In this document: piece after piece, positions 24,479-33,584 of the stretch | How the letters are laid out: each line of letters begins with the position of its first letter | Position numbering within the stretch: the first letter of the stretch is position 1 | Assembly: GCF_030816505.1 (NCBI RefSeq) | Contig: NZ_JAUSYB010000001.1 | Span: 3,286,001 to 3,350,000 of the forward strand | DNA: 64,000 bases | Reading direction: 5' to 3' | DNA from: Microbacterium sp. W4I20 | Lineage (GTDB): Bacteria > Actinomycetota > Actinomycetes > Actinomycetales > Microbacteriaceae | Notes under the pieces: model-generated | Told to the model about the DNA's origin: nothing | Database searches by the model: none | Seen by the model: only the letters and a program-made list of their open reading frames with translations | Made by a program: the position numbers and the translations under genes

Positions 24479-26295
24479 GGCGCACACTCGCGGCGATGCT
24501 GCGCACCCCGCTCGGAGCGACCGCGCTCGCCCTGCTCGCACTCGTGGTCCTCACCGCGATCATCGCGCCGCTCCTCTGGGGCGCGCAGGCGGATGCCACG
24601 GACACCGGCGACCTGCTCGCCGGGCCCTCCGCCGAGCACCTGGTCGGCACCGACAACCTCGGCCGCGACCTGCTGCTCCGCACGATCGTCGCCACGAGGC
24701 TGTCGATCGTGCTGGCCCTGCTGGCCACGCTCGTCTCGGTGGTCGCCGGCCTCGTGCTCGGGGTCGCGCCGCTGCTGCTCGGCAGCTTCCTCGGGCGGGC
24801 GATGACCTGGTTCACCGGCATCGCCGTGGCCTTCCCGGGCCTCCTCCTCGCCCTGTTCTTCGCCGCGATCTTCGGCAGCACCGCCACCGCGGCCGTGTTC
24901 GCCCTCGGTCTCGCCGGCGCCCCCTCGTTCGCCCGGCTGTGCCAGAACCTCATCGCCGGCATCGAGGCGCGCGACTTCGTCTCGGCCGCGCGGGTCGGCG
25001 GCATCGGACGCTTCAAGGTGCTGTTCCGTCACGTGCTCCCGAACATCGGAGAGCCGCTCATCGTGAACGCGACGATCGGCGCCGGCGGGGCACTCCTCGC
25101 GTTCGCCGGGCTCTCGTTCCTCGGCCTCGGCGTGCAGCCGCCCGACTACGACTGGGGACGTCTGATGATGGACGGCCTTCGCGGCATCTACGCGAACCCG
25201 CTCGCCGCACTCGCACCCGGTCTCGCGGTGGTCGTCGCCGGTCTCGCTTTCAACCTCACCGGCGAATCGGCGGCCCGGAGCCTCGGCATCTCGGACGACG
25301 TGCTGCTGAGCAGTGTCGTGGGTCCGCGCCGGATGCGGCGGACGCTCGCCAAGCAGGCCGCTGCCGCGGACGCGACTCCCGCACCCGCCGGGGGACCCGT
25401 GCTCGAGGTCGAGGATCTGCGCGTCGACTTCGAGGCCGCCGGAGGGAAGATCGTGCACGCGGTGCGCGGCATCGACCTCACGGTGGCCGAGGGCGAGATC
25501 GTCGGGATCGTGGGCGAGTCCGGCTCGGGCAAGTCGATGACAGCCCTCGCCGTCGCCCAGCTGGTCTCGTCGCCCGGACGGGTCGAGGCATCCGCTCTCC
25601 GCTTCCTCGGCGTCGATCTGCGCACGGCGGGCAAGGCGAAGCTCCGCCGCCTGCTCGGCACCTCGATGGCGATGGTCTTCCAGGACCCGATGTCGTCGTT
25701 CAACCCGACCATGCGCATGGGCGACCAGCTCGCCGAGGTCGCGACCGAGCACGCGGGGCTGAGTCGTCGCGAGGCGCTGGCGCGCGCCACCGACCGCCTC
25801 GCCGCGGTGCGGATCAGCGCTCCGAAGCGCCGGGTGCGGCAGTATCCGTACGAGTTCTCCGGCGGGATGCGTCAGCGAGCCATGATCGGGATGGGCCTGA
25901 TGGTCTCGCCGAAGCTGATCATCGCCGACGAGCCGACGACCGCCCTCGATGTGACGGTGCAGGCGCAGGTGCTCGATCTGCTGCGTGCCATCCGCGACGA
26001 GGAGGGCACGTCGATCCTCTTCATCAGCCACGACATCTCCGTCGTCGCCGAACTCTGCGACCGGGTGCTGGTGATGCGCTCCGGCGAGATCGTCGAAGAG
26101 CTCCAGGCCACCGACCTGTCGTCGGCTCGGCATCCGTACACCCGCGCGCTGCTCGCTGCGGTGCCGCACATGGGCACCGACCTCGACCGCCCGCTGGCGA
26201 CGCTCGCCACGGTCGCGGCGGAGGAGGAGCGCGTGGCCGATCCGGCCCCGACGACGGCGAACGATCACGATGCGCAGGAGGTGGGGAGCAGATGA
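24475..26295 (+). CDS. Fused ABC transporter permease (DppC type) and ATPase (DppD type)
   Basis: A 606-residue fusion. Residues 1-290 are a DppC-like permease (first helix TALALLALVVLTAIIAPLLW; HLVGTDNLGRDLLLR; EAA loop IEARDFVSAARVGGI). A short Ala/Pro linker leads to a complete ABC ATPase: Walker A GESGSGKS at 347-354, the Q-loop MVFQDPMSSFNP, signature FSGGMRQRAM, Walker B LIIADEPTT and the His switch FISHD. The C-terminal tail has the HPYTRALLAAVP peptide-importer motif. Such fusions recur in actinobacteria. Both neighbours overlap it by ATGA, so the four-gene transporter is one translational unit. Confidence 0.93.
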   Translation: MRRTLAAMLRTPLGATALALLALVVLTAIIAPLLWGAQADATDTGDLLAGPSAEHLVGTDNLGRDLLLRTIVATRLSIVLALLATLVSVVAGLVLGVAPLLLGSFLGRAMTWFTGIAVAFPGLLLALFFAAIFGSTATAAVFALGLAGAPSFARLCQNLIAGIEARDFVSAARVGGIGRFKVLFRHVLPNIGEPLIVNATIGAGGALLAFAGLSFLGLGVQPPDYDWGRLMMDGLRGIYANPLAALAPGLAVVVAGLAFNLTGESAARSLGISDDVLLSSVVGPRRMRRTLAKQAAAADATPAPAGGPVLEVEDLRVDFEAAGGKIVHAVRGIDLTVAEGEIVGIVGESGSGKSMTALAVAQLVSSPGRVEASALRFLGVDLRTAGKAKLRRLLGTSMAMVFQDPMSSFNPTMRMGDQLAEVATEHAGLSRREALARATDRLAAVRISAPKRRVRQYPYEFSGGMRQRAMIGMGLMVSPKLIIADEPTTALDVTVQAQVLDLLRAIRDEEGTSILFISHDISVVAELCDRVLVMRSGEIVEELQATDLSSARHPYTRALLAAVPHMGTDLDRPLATLATVAAEEERVADPAPTTANDHDAQEVGSR

Positions 26296-27041
26296 GTGAA
26301 CTCCGCTTCGAGGAGGTCTCGGTGCGCTACGGCGTCGGACGAGGCGCCATGACGGCGGTCGACCGGGTGTCGCTCGTCGTGCCCGACGGCGGAGTCACCG
26401 GCGTGGTCGGAGAGTCCGGCTCGGGCAAGTCGACCCTCGCGCGGGCCGCCGTCGGTCTCGTGCCGCTGCACGGCGGGCGCATCCTGCTCGACGGGGCGCC
26501 CATCCCGCGTCGCGGTCCCCGCCCGCTGCAGATGGTGTTCCAGGACCCGTACTCGTCGCTCGACCCGCGGATGCCGGTGGGCGCGAGCATCGCCGAGATG
26601 ATGCCGTCGGGCATGACCCGCCGTGCCCGCGATGCCGAGGCCGCACGGCTGCTGGAGCTCGTGCACCTGGATCCGGCGCAGGCGGGCTCGCGTCCGTCGC
26701 GCTTCTCGGGCGGCCAGCGCCAGCGGATCGCGATCGCCCGCGCGCTCGCCGGTCGGCCGCGGGTGCTGATCGCCGACGAGATCACCTCGGCGCTCGACGT
26801 GCTCATCCAGGGCGCGATCCTCAACCTGCTGCGCGAGCTGCAGACCGAGCTCGGCTTCTCGATGCTGTTCATCTCGCACAACCTCGCCGTGGTCCGCTAC
26901 GTCGCCTCGCAGATGGCCGTGATGCGCGACGGCCGGGTCGTCGAGCAGGGGCCGACGGGCGCGGTGCTCGAGGACCCGCAGGATTCCTACACCCGAGAGC
27001 TGCTCGCGGCGATTCCGAGTCCGATCCAGTACACGCCCTGA
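26292..27041 (+). CDS. ABC transporter ATP-binding protein (DppF type)
   Basis: A 249-residue ATPase, the second nucleotide-binding subunit of the peptide importer. Walker A GESGSGKS lies at 40-47; MVFQDPYSSLDPR is the Q-loop, FSGGQRQRIAIARAL the signature, LIADEITSALD the Walker B, and FISHNLAVVR the switch. The Walker B Pro is replaced (DEIT instead of DEPT), a common variant. It forms the heterodimer with the ATPase half of the fused gene. It ends the transporter block 67 bases before the S9 peptidase gene, whose own GAAGGAG site could still be on the same transcript. Confidence 0.93.
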   Translation: MSELRFEEVSVRYGVGRGAMTAVDRVSLVVPDGGVTGVVGESGSGKSTLARAAVGLVPLHGGRILLDGAPIPRRGPRPLQMVFQDPYSSLDPRMPVGASIAEMMPSGMTRRARDAEAARLLELVHLDPAQAGSRPSRFSGGQRQRIAIARALAGRPRVLIADEITSALDVLIQGAILNLLRELQTELGFSMLFISHNLAVVRYVASQMAVMRDGRVVEQGPTGAVLEDPQDSYTRELLAAIPSPIQYTP

Positions 27042-27108
27042 CCCGACGACAGACCACACGACCGACCAGATCCCCGGCGCCACGAGCGCCACAACCGAAG
27101 GAGTCCCC

Positions 27109-30100
27109 GTGACCCGCAGGATGAGTATCGACGATGCCCTCGCGCTGACCGTTCCGAGCCAGCCCACGCTGTCGCCGTCGGGCGACCGGGTGGTCTACGT
27201 GCTCGGCGGCACGGATGTCGCGGCCGACAAGAGCACCAGCGCGCTGTGGATCGCCGAAGACGGCGACACCCGCGCACTGACGCACGGCACCGCCGACTCG
27301 AGCCCGGTGTTCTCGCCGGACGGCACCCAGATCGCGTTCCTGCGCGACGGACAGCTCTGGACCCTTCCGCTCGCGGGCGGCGAGCCGCAGCAGCGCACCA
27401 CCCTCCCGCTCGGCGCCGGTGCTCCGGTGTGGAGCCCCGACGGCGCGCAGATCGCGTTCACGGCAGCCGTCGTGCCGCCGTCGGCTCCCTCCGCTCCGAC
27501 GGATGCCGAGGAGACCGAGGAGCAGCGCGCGAAGCGCGAGCAGGCGCCGATCGTCACCGCCGGCATCGACTACCTCGCCGACGGCGCCTGGTTCACCCGC
27601 GGCGTCAGCGCGCAGCTGCACGTCGTGAGCCTGGCGGACGGCCGGGTGCGCCGCCTCACCGACGGTGTCGCGGGTGTCGGCAGTCCCGCCTGGTCGCCGG
27701 ACGGCACGACCCTCACCTACGTCGCGCGGCCCGAGGGCATCGACGACCTCGACTTCCGATCCGCTGTGCATGCGCTCGACCCGGCCGATCCCGCCGCCCG
27801 TCCGCGCGTGCTCGCCTTCGCCGAGGGCTATGCCGGCATCGTCTCGTTCGCCCCCGACGGCGAGTCCCTGCTGGTGGTCGGCTGGACCGGCGACCCCGAC
27901 GCCCACACGGGGCTCTTCCGCGTCGACCTCGCCTCGGGCGAAGTGGCGGATCTCGCCGGCGCGCTCGACCGCAACGTGATGCCCGGAGCACCCGCCTATC
28001 CCGGAGCCCTGCCGCAGGTGACGGCATCCGGCGACGTGCTGTTCGCGATCCGCGACCGCGGCGCCACCCACCTCTACGCCGTGCCGCTCGACGGCGGCAC
28101 GCCGCGCCACGTGCACGGCGGCACCGACGAGGTCGTCAGCGGTCTCTCGGTCGCCGGCGATGTCGCGGCCGTCGCGATGTCGACGCCGACGTCGTTCGGC
28201 GAGATCCTGCGCCTCGACCTCTCGGCCGGCGACGCCACCACGCTCACCGCGCACGGTGCGGCACCCGAGGGTGTCGAGCTCTTCGTGCGGGAGAGCCGCG
28301 AGTTCACGATCAGCGACGGCACCGTCGTGCAGGCCTGGATCGTGCGCGACCCGTCTGTCGACGGACCGACGCCGCTGCTGGTCGACATCCACGGTGGGCC
28401 GCACAACGCCTGGAACGGCGCGGTCGACGAGATGCACGTCTACCACCAGCAGCTGGCCGCCGACGGCTGGACGATCGTCATGATCAACCCGCGCGGCAGT
28501 GACGGCTACGGCGAGGAGTTCTGGAAGGGCGTCAACGGCGCCTGGGGCGTCGACGACGCGAAGGACTTCCTCGAGCCGGTCGACGAGCTGGTCGCCGAGG
28601 GAACGGCGGATGCCGCGCGCCTCGCGGTCGCCGGCTACAGCTACGGCGGCTACATGAGCGCCTACCTCACCGGGCACGACGACCGCTTCGCCGCGGCCGT
28701 CACCGGCGGGATCGTGGCCGACCTGTTCAGCATGGGCGGCTCCAGCGACGACGCGCACCTGCTCAGCCTGTTCGAGGTCGGCATCATGCCCTGGCAGTCC
28801 GAGGGGCGCGAGCGGCTGGCCGCCATGTCGCCGTACACGTACGTCGAGAACGTGAAGACCCCGACCCTCGTGCTGCACGGCGAGAAGGACCTGCGCTGCC
28901 CCGTGCACCAGGCGCAGCAGTGGCACTACGCCCTGCGCGAGCGCGAGGTCCCCACCGAGCTCGTGATCTACCCGGGTGGCAGTCACGTGTTCCCGCTGCT
29001 GGGCGCACCGAGCCACCGCGTCGACTACGCCCGCCGCATCGTCGAGTGGGTCGAGCGCTTCGCCGGCAGCACCCGGGGCGCCCGGCCGGCCGCGATCGAC
29101 GCCGCGCACTGGCAGCACCGGCTCGACACGCTGGCGGCACTGCACGGGGTTCCGGGTGCGCAGCTCGGCATCCTCCGCTACGACGCCGACGGTCGCGACG
29201 ACGTCGTGACGGTGGCGACCGGCGCCCTGAACCGCAACCTCCCGGAGGCCTCGGGCACGGTGCTGGCCGACTCGGTCTTCCAGATCGGCTCGATCTCGAA
29301 GGTCTGGACGGCGACCGCGATCATGCGGCTCGTCGAGCAGGGCGCCTTCACGCTCGAGACGCCGGTGCACGAGATCCTGCCCGGCGTGCGCCTCGTGAAC
29401 GACGAGCTCACCGCCGGCGTCACCGTGCGGCACCTGCTCACGCACACCAGCGGCATCGACGGCGACGTGTTCACCGACACCGGCCGCGGCGACGACACCC
29501 TCGAGAAGTACACCGCGCTGCTCGCCGAGACCGGACAGAATCACCCGCTCGGGGCAACGTGGTCGTACTGCAACTCGGGCTTCTCGCTGCTCGGGCGCCT
29601 CATCGAGCAGGCCACCGGAAAGGTCTGGGACGAGGCGATGCGCGAGCTCGTGTTCACGCCCCTCGGCCTCACCCACACGGTCACCCTGCCCGAGGAGGCG
29701 ATCCTGCACTCCGCGGCCGTCGGTCACGTCGACGTCGGCGAGGAGTCGGTCATCGCCCCGGTCTGGGCGCTGCCGCGCTCGTTGGGACCGGCCGGCCTCA
29801 TCACCGCCCGCGCCGAGGACGTGCTCGCCTTCGCGCGACTGCACCTCGCGGGCGGCGTCGCCGCCGACGGCACCCGTCTGCTCAGCGAGGCCACCGTCGA
29901 CGAGATGCAGGCCTTCCAGGCCGAGGTGCCCGACAAGCACGTGCTCGGCGACTCGTGGGGGCTGGGCTGGATCCGCTTCGACTGGAACGGCGAGCGGCTC
30001 TACGGTCACGACGGCAACACGATCGGTCAGGCGGCGTTCCTCCGGATCCACGCGGAGTCGGGCGTCGCGGTGACGCTGCTCACGAACGGCGGGCACACCC

Positions 30101-30499
30101 GCGACCTCTACCAGGACCTCTACCGCGAGATCTTCGCCGAGCTGTCGGACGTGCGGATGCAGGACTCGGTGCAGCCGCCGGCCGAGCCGGTCGACGTCGA
30201 CATCACGCCCTACCTCGGCACGTACGAGCGGGCATCCGTCCGCGCGGAGGTGCTCATCGGCGAGGACGGACCGCTGCTCCGCACGACCGTGCTGGGCCCG
30301 CTCGCCGAACTCGAGCCCGACCCGGTCGACGAGTACCCGCTCACCCCGTTCAGCGACGGCGTCTTCGCGCTGCGCGCCCCCGGCACACAGACCTGGATGA
30401 CGGCGTTCGCTGCCGACCGGCGAGGAGTACCTGCACTTCGGGGCACGGGCCACGCCGAAGGTGTCGTCCGAGACCCCGAAGGTGTCGACCGACGCATGA
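27109..30499 (+). CDS. S9 prolyl-oligopeptidase-type peptidase fused to a serine hydrolase; frameshifted near its 3' end
   Basis: Residues 1-650 are an S9 (acylaminoacyl/dipeptidyl peptidase) protein: WD-like PDGTQIAFLRDG repeats form the propeller, then the alpha/beta hydrolase with Ser511 in GYSYGGYMS, Asp in HGEKDLRCPV and His in PGGSHVF. From ~660 a beta-lactamase-fold hydrolase follows without a break: Ser728-x-x-Lys731 (GSISKVW), YCN, HDGNTIG. Near 30403-30412 the frame shifts by one base: the in-frame text loses homology while the other frame reads LPTGEEYLHFG, matching YIHFG in the paralogue at 20308, and stops at 30497-30499 over the M20 ATG. As written, translation runs on to 31638 as one 1509-residue chain. 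A real mutation or an assembly error are both possible. Confidence 0.8.
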
Positions 30500-31638
30500 C
30501 TCCCTCCTCGCAGCTCACCGCCGATCCGCTGACGGAGACGGCGATCCTCGCCAGCATCCGTCGGCTGATCGAGTGCGAGTCGCCGTCCGACGACCTCGCG
30601 GCCGTGGTGCGATCGGCAGACGTGGTCGCCGAGATCGGCGCCGAGCTGCTCGGGGTCGCTCCGGAGCGCATCGTCGTCGACGGGACCACGCACCTGCGGT
30701 GGCGCTTCGGCGCGGCCACGCGGGTGCTGCTGCTCGCCCATCACGACACGGTGTGGCCGTTCGGCACGCTCGAGCGGCTGCCGTTCGGGGTCGTCGACGG
30801 GGTGCTGCGCGGGCCCGGCGGCTTCGACATGAAGACGGGGCTCGCGATGTGCCTGCACGCGATCGCCGCGCTCGACGACCGCGACGGTGTGACGCTGCTC
30901 GTGACCGGCGACGAGGAGACCGGGTCGATCCGCTCGCGTGCTCTGATCGAGGAGACCGCGACCGGGGCATCCGCCGCGCTGGTGCCCGAGGCGTCGGCCG
31001 ACGGCGGCGCGTGGAAGGCGGCCCGCAAGGGTGTGTCGATGTACGACGTCGAGGTGCACGGGAAGGCAGCGCACGCGGGCCTGGAGCCGGAGAAGGGCGT
31101 CAACGCCACGGTCGCGCTCGCGCACCTGGTGCTGACCGTGGCCGGGCTCGGCGACGCCGAGGCCGACACGAGTGCGACTCCCACGCTCGCCGGGTCAGGC
31201 TCGACCAGCAACACGGTCCCCGCCGAGGCCCGGCTGCGCATCGACGTGCGCGCCTGGTCGAGCGCCGAGCTCGAGCGCGTGGACCAGGCGCTCCGCGCGT
31301 ATGTCTCACCCGTGCCCGGTGCGCGGATCACGGTGCACGGCGGCATCAACCGGCCGCCGCTCGCATCGGAGATGTCGCAAGGACTCGTCGAACTCGCCCG
31401 TGCGCTCGGCGTACGACACGGCCTGGGGGACGTGCAGGCGGTGGCCGTCGGCGGGGGCAGTGACGGCAACTTCACCGCAGGCGCGGGGGTGCCCACCCTC
31501 GACGGAATGGGGGCCGTCGGGGGCGGGGCGCACGCCGAAGACGAACACGTGATCGTGGCGGAGATCGTTCCGCGCACACGACTGCTGGCCGACATGGCGG
31601 CGGAGATATCGAGAACGGACGGGCCATGGCTCAATTGA
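30496..31638 (+). CDS. M20 family metallohydrolase, likely N-succinyl/acyl-L-amino acid deacylase
   Basis: A 380-residue M20 peptidase of the carboxypeptidase G2/ArgE/DapE type. Zinc ligands are visible in LLLAHHDTVWP, GPGGFDMKTG, and VTGDEETGS (catalytic and metal Glu), with the dimerisation-domain His in GKAAHAG and the last ligand in GGGAHAEDEH. ATG 30496 is chosen because it overlaps the displaced stop of the upstream gene (ATGA) and begins just before the conserved first helix; the upstream frame only joins it through a frameshift. The next two genes encode a COG3375 acyltransferase and an N-succinylamino acid racemase, so it probably removes the succinyl group from N-succinyl-L-amino acids. 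Confidence 0.85.
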   Translation: MTPSSQLTADPLTETAILASIRRLIECESPSDDLAAVVRSADVVAEIGAELLGVAPERIVVDGTTHLRWRFGAATRVLLLAHHDTVWPFGTLERLPFGVVDGVLRGPGGFDMKTGLAMCLHAIAALDDRDGVTLLVTGDEETGSIRSRALIEETATGASAALVPEASADGGAWKAARKGVSMYDVEVHGKAAHAGLEPEKGVNATVALAHLVLTVAGLGDAEADTSATPTLAGSGSTSNTVPAEARLRIDVRAWSSAELERVDQALRAYVSPVPGARITVHGGINRPPLASEMSQGLVELARALGVRHGLGDVQAVAVGGGSDGNFTAGAGVPTLDGMGAVGGGAHAEDEHVIVAEIVPRTRLLADMAAEISRTDGPWLN

Positions 31639-32435
31639 CGCGCGACGACGCGATCGTCCCCGCGGCGCAGCACGATGCGGAACGGGCAGCCGCGGCATCC
31701 GGGGTGATCATCCGCGAGCTGTCGGCGGTGGCCGAGCATGCCGATGCCATCGAGCTGCTCTCGACGATCTGGCAGCGTTCGCCGGAGAACCCCGTGGTGC
31801 CTCCGGAACTGATGCGCGCCCTCAGCAAGGCGGGCAACTACATCGGCGGCGCCTTCTCCGGTGACGAGCTGGTCGGGGTCGCGATCGCCTTCCACGCCGA
31901 TCCCGGACGGCACGCGCTGTACAGCCACATCGCCGGGATCTCGGCCGCGCACGCCGGACACTCGGTCGGCTTCGCCCTCAAGCAGCATCAGCGCGCGTGG
32001 GCGCTGAGCCGCGGCATCGGCGCGATCGAGTGGACCTTCGACCCGCTGGTCGCGCGCAACGCGCACTTCAACATCACCAAGCTCGGCGCCTGCCCGCAGG
32101 AGTACCTCTCGGACTTCTACGGGCCGATGGCCGACGGGGTGAACACCGACGACGAGACCGATCGCCTGCTCATCCGCTGGGAGCTGGGCGACCCGGGCGT
32201 CGCGTTCCGGGCCGGCGGCACGCCGCCGCCCCCCTTCGAGCGGATGCCGGGCGATCTCGCCGTCGCGATCCCCGCCGACATCGAGCGGATCCGCCGCGAG
32301 GACCGCTCCGAGGCGCAGCGCTGGCGGTTCCGCGTGCGCGAACAGCTCACCGGCGCGCTCGAGGACGGCGGCCGCATCGTCGGGTTCGACCGCGGCGAGG
32401 GGTACATCATCCGACCGAAGGAGGAGACGTCGTGA
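31626..32435 (+). CDS. COG3375 GNAT acyltransferase, likely succinyl-CoA:D-amino acid N-succinyltransferase
   Basis: A 269-residue acyltransferase. The family-defining stretches are LYSHIAGISAAHAGHSVGFAL (CoA-binding loop), QRAWALSRGIGAIEWTFDPL, ARNAHFNITKLGA and DRLLIRWEL. Members of COG3375 that adjoin NSAR genes N-succinylate D-amino acids, as characterised in the Geobacillus kaustophilus pathway. Its ATG overlaps the M20 end by 13 bases and its stop overlaps the racemase start (GTGA). The tight order hydrolase-acyltransferase-racemase is what the pathway predicts. The substrate side chain cannot be read from the sequence. Confidence 0.85.
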   Translation: MAQLTRDDAIVPAAQHDAERAAAASGVIIRELSAVAEHADAIELLSTIWQRSPENPVVPPELMRALSKAGNYIGGAFSGDELVGVAIAFHADPGRHALYSHIAGISAAHAGHSVGFALKQHQRAWALSRGIGAIEWTFDPLVARNAHFNITKLGACPQEYLSDFYGPMADGVNTDDETDRLLIRWELGDPGVAFRAGGTPPPPFERMPGDLAVAIPADIERIRREDRSEAQRWRFRVREQLTGALEDGGRIVGFDRGEGYIIRPKEETS

Positions 32436-33538
32436 AGATCGACGGGATCGAACTGCGACGGGTGGCGATGCCGCTGGTGTCGCCGTTCCGCACATCGTTC
32501 GGCACGCAGACCGCGAAGGACATCCTGCTGGTGCGGGCCGTGGTCGACGGGGTCGAGGGGTGGGGCGAGTGCGTGACGCTGCCGGACCCGGTCTACTCGC
32601 CCGAGTACACCGACGGCGCGGCCGACATGCTGCGCCGGTTCATCGTGCCCGCGTTGACCGGGGTCGAACTGTCGGGCGCGCACATGATCGGCGAGCTCTT
32701 GAAGCCCTTCAAGGGGCATCGGATGGCGAAGGCCGCGATCGAGACCGCGGTGCTCGACGCCGAGCTGCGCATCGAGGGGCGGTCGTTCGCGCGGGAGCTC
32801 GGCGCCGTGCACGACACCGTGCCGTGCGGGGTGTCGGTCGGCATCATGGACGAGATCCCGCGGCTGCTCGACGCCGTCGACGGCTACCTCTCCGAGGGCT
32901 ACGTGCGCATCAAGCTCAAGATCGAGCCCGGCTGGGACATCGACGTCGTGCGCGCCGTACGCGAGCGCTTCGGCGACGACGTGCTGCTGCAGGTCGACGC
33001 GAACACCGCGTACACGCTGCGCGACGCCCAGCACCTCGCGCGCCTCGACGCGTTCGACCTGTTGCTGATCGAGCAGCCCTTGGAGGAGGAGGACATCCTC
33101 GGCCACGCCGACCTCGCCAAGATGCTGCGCACCCCGATCTGCCTCGACGAGTCGATCACCTCGGCGCAGACCGCCGCCGCGGCGATCCGCCTCGGCGCCA
33201 CCAGCGTCATCAACATCAAGCCCGGCAGGGTCGGCGGATACCTCGAGGCGCGACGCATCCACGACCTCGCCGTCGCACAGGGCGTACCCGTCTGGTGCGG
33301 CGGGATGGTCGAGTCCGGCCTCGGTCGCGCGGCCAACGTCGCGCTCGCCGCTCTTCCCGGCTTCGTGCTTCCGGGAGACGTGTCGGCCAGCGACAGGTTC
33401 TACCGCGTCGACCTCACCGAGCCGTTCGTCATGCACGAGGGCACCCTGGCCGTGCCGCAGGGCCCGGGTCTCGGCGTCGCGCCGATCCCCGAGATCCTCG
33501 ACGAGCTGACGACCTCGACCGAGTGGCTGCCGATGTGA
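32432..33538 (+). CDS. N-succinylamino acid racemase / o-succinylbenzoate synthase family enolase
   Basis: A 368-residue enolase-superfamily enzyme of the NSAR/OSBS/NAAAR branch. The acid/base lysines Lys163 (RIKLKIEPG) and Lys263 (INIKPGRVGG) and the Mg ligands Asp189, Glu214 and Asp239 (QVDAN, LLIEQPL, CLDES) fall at the same numbers as in the Amycolatopsis NSAR/OSBS. It would racemise N-succinyl (or N-acyl) amino acids. No menaquinone gene is nearby, which argues against a MenC role; the M20 hydrolase and COG3375 transferase before it argue for D- to L-amino acid conversion. GTG 32432 overlaps the previous stop and lies after GAGGAG. Confidence 0.9.
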   Translation: MKIDGIELRRVAMPLVSPFRTSFGTQTAKDILLVRAVVDGVEGWGECVTLPDPVYSPEYTDGAADMLRRFIVPALTGVELSGAHMIGELLKPFKGHRMAKAAIETAVLDAELRIEGRSFARELGAVHDTVPCGVSVGIMDEIPRLLDAVDGYLSEGYVRIKLKIEPGWDIDVVRAVRERFGDDVLLQVDANTAYTLRDAQHLARLDAFDLLLIEQPLEEEDILGHADLAKMLRTPICLDESITSAQTAAAAIRLGATSVINIKPGRVGGYLEARRIHDLAVAQGVPVWCGGMVESGLGRAANVALAALPGFVLPGDVSASDRFYRVDLTEPFVMHEGTLAVPQGPGLGVAPIPEILDELTTSTEWLPM

Positions 33539-33584
33539 CGGCATCCGATATACCGGCCGCCGGAGGGACATTAGGCTCGCCCCT

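Noticed and set aside
26869-31125. Very long antisense reading frame (about 1400 codons)
   Set aside because: It mirrors codon structure of the real peptidase genes in high-GC DNA; composition is Arg/Val/Asp-rich without domains.
27109-31638. A genuine three-domain 1509-residue S9 / serine hydrolase / M20 protein
   Set aside because: Homology to the paralogue continues in another frame for about 90 bases and ends at a stop that overlaps an ATG, so the last join is better explained by a one-base frameshift.
32432-33538. Enolase-family gene as menaquinone o-succinylbenzoate synthase (menC)
   Set aside because: No other men gene is nearby, and the coupled M20 and COG3375 genes fit the N-succinylamino acid racemase pathway better.
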